Shown in pieces: positions 61,881-64,000 of a stretch of DNA of 64,000 nucleotides; the stretch's first letter is position 1; each line of letters opens with the position of its first letter. The translations under genes and the position numbers were made by a program. Under the pieces are notes generated by a model, which had not been told where the DNA came from, ran no database searches, and was given only the letters and a program-made list of their open reading frames with translations. The stretch lies in assembly GCF_963970025.1 (NCBI RefSeq), contig NZ_OZ018776.1, positions 1,116,001 through 1,180,000 on the forward strand, in the 5' to 3' direction. Source of the stretch: Rickettsia helvetica. Lineage in GTDB: Bacteria; Pseudomonadota; Alphaproteobacteria; Rickettsiales; Rickettsiaceae.

Positions 61881-62188
61881 CATACCACGTCTAGTCTGGA
61901 CAGTTAGCCAATTTTTGTAGTTTATCGAACGGGAAAGCCAAAGAGTAATCAAGGTTTCCACTGTCAAGCCTTTAAAAGTTTCATATGCATTTGTTATTAC
62001 ATTTATAAAGTCTAAAAGCTTTTAAGAAAGCTTATCGTCTACTAATTACCTCATATTGATAGTCTTTTAATTTCTATTTTTACTTTTATAATAAAAATAG
62101 TTGTATATTTATACTACTTTCTCTATTATAGCCGTAATTTTATAAGTTACAATTATATACCTAATAATCAATTAATTTATATTAAGTT
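61881..62188. other. Non-coding region with repeat scraps
   Basis: About 300 bases. The first 70 carry AGTTAGCCAATTTTTGTAGT, part of the GGAGCG...ACGTGAGC RPE family's right arm. The rest is AT-rich with a TCTAAAAGCTTTTAAG palindrome and has no frame I can support. Confidence 0.45.
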
Positions 62189-62692
62189 ATGGCTCATAAA
62201 GATTTATCACATTTAACAGAAGAACAAATCAAAGATTTAATAAAACGTTACTATAACCATGAGAAAATAGCTAATTTATTAGAAGAATTTGAGATTAATG
62301 TATATCCTAGCATATTAGTTAAACTTTTTCCGCCTGTAGTTCATAATGAATTATTTTGTAAATATTGTCCGGATATAAACCTAGTAAGTAAATTAGACGG
62401 TAGAAGTCATAGGAATTATAATGTAGTACATTTTGAAAAATTTTGCCCTGTATGTGATCATCGAGACCATACTTACTGTTCCTGTTCTAATTGTAAAGAA
62501 ATTAGAAAACAGAAAGAACAAGCTGAAGAAGAAAATAAAAGAAATGTGTTAATGCAAGCGTTTTTGCCTGTTAATATCGATATTCCTATACCAAACAAAT
62601 TAACCTTAAAGGATGCTTTATATTTAATTTCTGTAGCAGAACATTCTGCTCCTAAAGATTTAGAGTTTGGGAAGATGTCTAATATAAAATAA
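62189..62692 (+). CDS. Cysteine-rich protein of unknown function
   Basis: 167 residues. HLTEEQIKDLIKRYYNHEKI and LLEEFEINVYPSILVKLFPP at the start; then paired metal-ligand-like motifs FCKYCPD, FCPVCDHRDHTYCSCSNCKE; then LKDALYLISVAEHSAPKDL. The six or seven Cys and two His in a 60-residue stretch suggest two zinc ribbons, so a nucleic-acid-binding role is possible. It may be the N-terminal part of a longer gene, since it stops near an RPE. No family recognised. Confidence 0.65.
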   Translation: MAHKDLSHLTEEQIKDLIKRYYNHEKIANLLEEFEINVYPSILVKLFPPVVHNELFCKYCPDINLVSKLDGRSHRNYNVVHFEKFCPVCDHRDHTYCSCSNCKEIRKQKEQAEEENKRNVLMQAFLPVNIDIPIPNKLTLKDALYLISVAEHSAPKDLEFGKMSNIK

Positions 62693-62804
62693 GAAAAAGG
62701 TATAATGATTATAAGAGTACTACATACTCACATGCACCCTAGAATCCGCAATTTTCCAATGCCAAAATTGAAATAATAACATGACAACCATCATCTACTT
62801 AATC

Positions 62805-62999
62805 ATAGTACCGGGCAGTTTTTACTCTATGTCATGCCCGCGAAAGCGGGAATCCAGTAAAACCTAAAAAAATCAAATGATTAAAGGTTTTACATAAAAA
62901 GTGAAATAATGTAATAAAAAAATCTTTAAAATCAAGATTTTTTAGCCTGGATCCCTGCTTTCGCAGGCATGACATAGAGTAAAAACTGTCCGGTACTAT
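62805..62999. repeat. Long palindromic repeat, 195 bp
   Basis: ATAGTACCGGGCAGTTTTTA CTC and the complementary GAGTAAAAACTGTCCGGTACTAT lie at the two ends; within these sit TGTCATGCCCGCGAAAGCGG and CCTGCTTTCGCAGGCATGAC. So an inverted repeat of more than 50 bases per arm, the longest in the window. An RPE of the ATGTCATTCC family with extended arms or one inserted in an older palindrome. Confidence 0.85.
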
Positions 63000-63103
63000 G
63001 CTATTTAATAGGAAAGCCTAGGATGAAGAAAAGTATAATATAGTAATAGGATTAGTATAAAGTATTTATATGATATAATATCCGTAATGTTGCAGAGGTT
63101 ATT

Positions 63104-63253
63104 ATGATAAATAAAGAAGATTTTGATTATGCATTTAAAATACCAATACCCATCAAATATAAATTTGATCCAAAAGATTATCCGGGATATGTACATACCA
63201 TGACTAATCAAGATGAAAGTGCAATTGAAGAGTATTCTAAATTTGCTACTTAG
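63104..63253 (+). CDS. Small protein, 49 residues
   Basis: ATG 63,104 follows AGAGG at five bases. MINKEDFDYAFKIPIPIKYK then FDPKDYPGYVHTMTNQDESA and a short acidic end. The good ribosome-binding site and even composition support a gene, but I recognise no family. Twelve bases before the alkB stub on the same strand. Confidence 0.4.
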   Translation: MINKEDFDYAFKIPIPIKYKFDPKDYPGYVHTMTNQDESAIEEYSKFAT

Positions 63254-63264
63254 GAATTTAAATT

Positions 63265-63357
63265 ATGACTCAGTTTAGTCTTTTTGATGACCAAGTAATT
63301 ATTCCTGGACTAAAATATATTGCAGAATATGTCAATCGTCATTGCAAGCAGCCATAG
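63265..63357 (+). pseudogene. AlkB-like N-terminal stub cut by an RPE
   Basis: MTQFSLFDDQVIIPGLKYIA EYVN then enters the RPE at 63,337 and stops. The LFDDQVIIPGLKYI start is that of AlkB-type 2-oxoglutarate/Fe(II) DNA-repair dioxygenases. Nothing of the catalytic part (HxD...H) follows on the other side of the RPE; fni begins there on the other strand. Confidence 0.55.
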
Positions 63358-63456
63358 GCTGCGTGGCAATCCGGAAAAATAATAAAAAAGTATTGTTTTT
63401 AGCATTTTTTAACTGGATTGCTTCGTCAATTATTACATAATTTCCTCGCAATGACG
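63337..63456. repeat. RPE between alkB stub and fni
   Basis: CGTCATTGCAAGCAGCCATA and TAATTTCCTCGCAATGACG are inverted ends of the same family as the inner element at 51,350-51,553. Confidence 0.85.
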
Positions 63457-63472
63457 TTAAATTTTGACTAAT

Positions 63473-64000
63473 CTAGCAATGCCTTATATCTGCTTTTGCT
63501 AAATCTTTTAAAGTGCGTGATCCGGTGCATAGCATAGTAATCTTAAGCTGCTTGATTATTAATTGTATCTCTTCGAAAAGTAAGTTTTCTGATGTATCTG
63601 CAGCTTTTAAAAATTGACCGGCAAGTCCAAAAATACTAGCTCCCATACGAATTGCTTTTGCCCCGTCAATGCCGGATTTTAACCCGCCGCTGGCAATAAT
63701 CGGAATATTTTCTGAAACTTCCCTCACCATTTTTAGAGAATCTAAAGTCGGAATTCCCCAGTTAATAAAGCTACTAGCTATACGATTTTGTAACGAATTT
63801 GTAGCACGATAAGCCTCTACTTGACTCCAAGATGTCCCACCGCTCCCTGCAATATCAAGAACTTTAACTCCTATATCAATAAGACTTTTAGCCACTTGTT
63901 TAGATAAACCATACCCTACTTCTTTAACAATTACAGGGACAGAGAGGTAATTAACCATCTCTCTTATCTTAGGTAAAAGATTTTCCCAGTTTCTATTACC
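63473..64000 (-). CDS. fni: Isopentenyl-diphosphate delta-isomerase, type 2 (3' part)
   Basis: FMN-dependent enzyme that interconverts IPP and DMAPP. 176 C-terminal codons are in the window and the frame is still open at base 64,000. PVIVKEVGYGLSKQVAKSLI, KVLDIAGSGGTSWSQVEAYR, PIIASGGLKSGIDGAKAIRM GA are the FMN/phosphate-binding segments of the type 2 isomerase. In rickettsiae it works on isoprenoid precursors that must be taken from the host, feeding IspB. Confidence 0.95.
   Translation of the reverse strand, partial: GNRNWENLLPKIREMVNYLSVPVIVKEVGYGLSKQVAKSLIDIGVKVLDIAGSGGTSWSQVEAYRATNSLQNRIASSFINWGIPTLDSLKMVREVSENIPIIASGGLKSGIDGAKAIRMGASIFGLAGQFLKAADTSENLLFEEIQLIIKQLKITMLCTGSRTLKDLAKADIRHC

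Noticed and set aside
63005..63211. 68-codon minus-strand frame
   Set aside because: Low-complexity Ile/Phe/Tyr translation opposite a better plus-strand ORF with a ribosome-binding site (63,104).
1..64000. CRISPR array
   Set aside because: Repeats are palindromic elements at irregular distances without spacers of even length; no cas genes are present.

Overview
The window is chromosomal DNA of a Rickettsia (Alphaproteobacteria, obligate intracellular). The evidence is the AT-rich composition, a Tlc-type ATP/ADP translocase, pyruvate phosphate dikinase, a Pat1-type patatin phospholipase, AmpG and BrnT/BrnA modules, many pseudogenes in all stages of decay, and above all dozens of Rickettsia palindromic elements (RPEs), several of them inserted in frame inside conserved genes. 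The species cannot be fixed from the sequence; the IS481-type insertion sequence, toxin-antitoxin remnants and ankyrin genes suggest a repeat-rich spotted-fever, transitional or ancestral lineage rather than the typhus group.

Layout. 1-10,600: a broken unknown gene, ppdK, RNase P RNA, a glutathione-transferase-like gene, a decayed biotin locus (BPL_N-like and bioY), folC, sodB, pat1 and birA. 10,600-15,900: an accessory zone with unknown broken genes followed by a degraded tailed-phage/gene-transfer-agent structural cluster (HK97-type capsid, connector, head-tail adaptor, DUF2460, DUF2163) and a DUF2335 gene. 15,900-29,100: core genes infC, pdhC, prfA, recJ, rho, tRNA-Arg, ispB, a membrane-anchored unknown, an orphan antitoxin-like HTH gene and tlc. 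29,100-32,670: broken glycosyltransferase, Rpn-type nuclease and LysE exporter around an AmpG-family permease. 32,670-42,100: hemD, a Mic60-position gene, hemY, a hydrolase, a DinJ/YafQ module with dead toxin, host-attachment protein, plsC, trpS, tRNA-Ser, a brnTA remnant, a DUF4143 ATPase and hemC.

42,100-57,600: broken ldcA, a second DinJ/YafQ remnant, a broken symporter-histidine kinase, broken ankyrin-type genes, then ygfZ, a DUF155 gene, rnd, a 5-formyl-THF cyclo-ligase, lpdA, a methyltransferase, a secreted transglycosylase pair and an intact IS481 element with 29-bp perfect ends that has cut into a neighbouring pseudogene. 57,600-64,000: rpmJ, yebC, a GlmU-N-like nucleotidyltransferase, tRNA-Ser, a caspase-like/ankyrin locus split by one base and bracketed by tRNA-end direct repeats, a brnA copy, a cysteine-rich unknown, a small ORF, an alkB stub and the 3' part of fni.

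How it fits together. Core genes cover central carbon flow (PPDK, PDH E2, E3), haem synthesis (HemC, HemD, HemY-like), folate and isoprenoid metabolism, Fe-S protein maintenance (YgfZ) and host-energy parasitism (Tlc). Accessory segments consist of mobile or host-interaction functions, most of them broken. RPEs act as the main recent source of new sequence: they extend N- and C-termini, add peptides to at least five proteins, sit in 5' leaders and nest inside one another.
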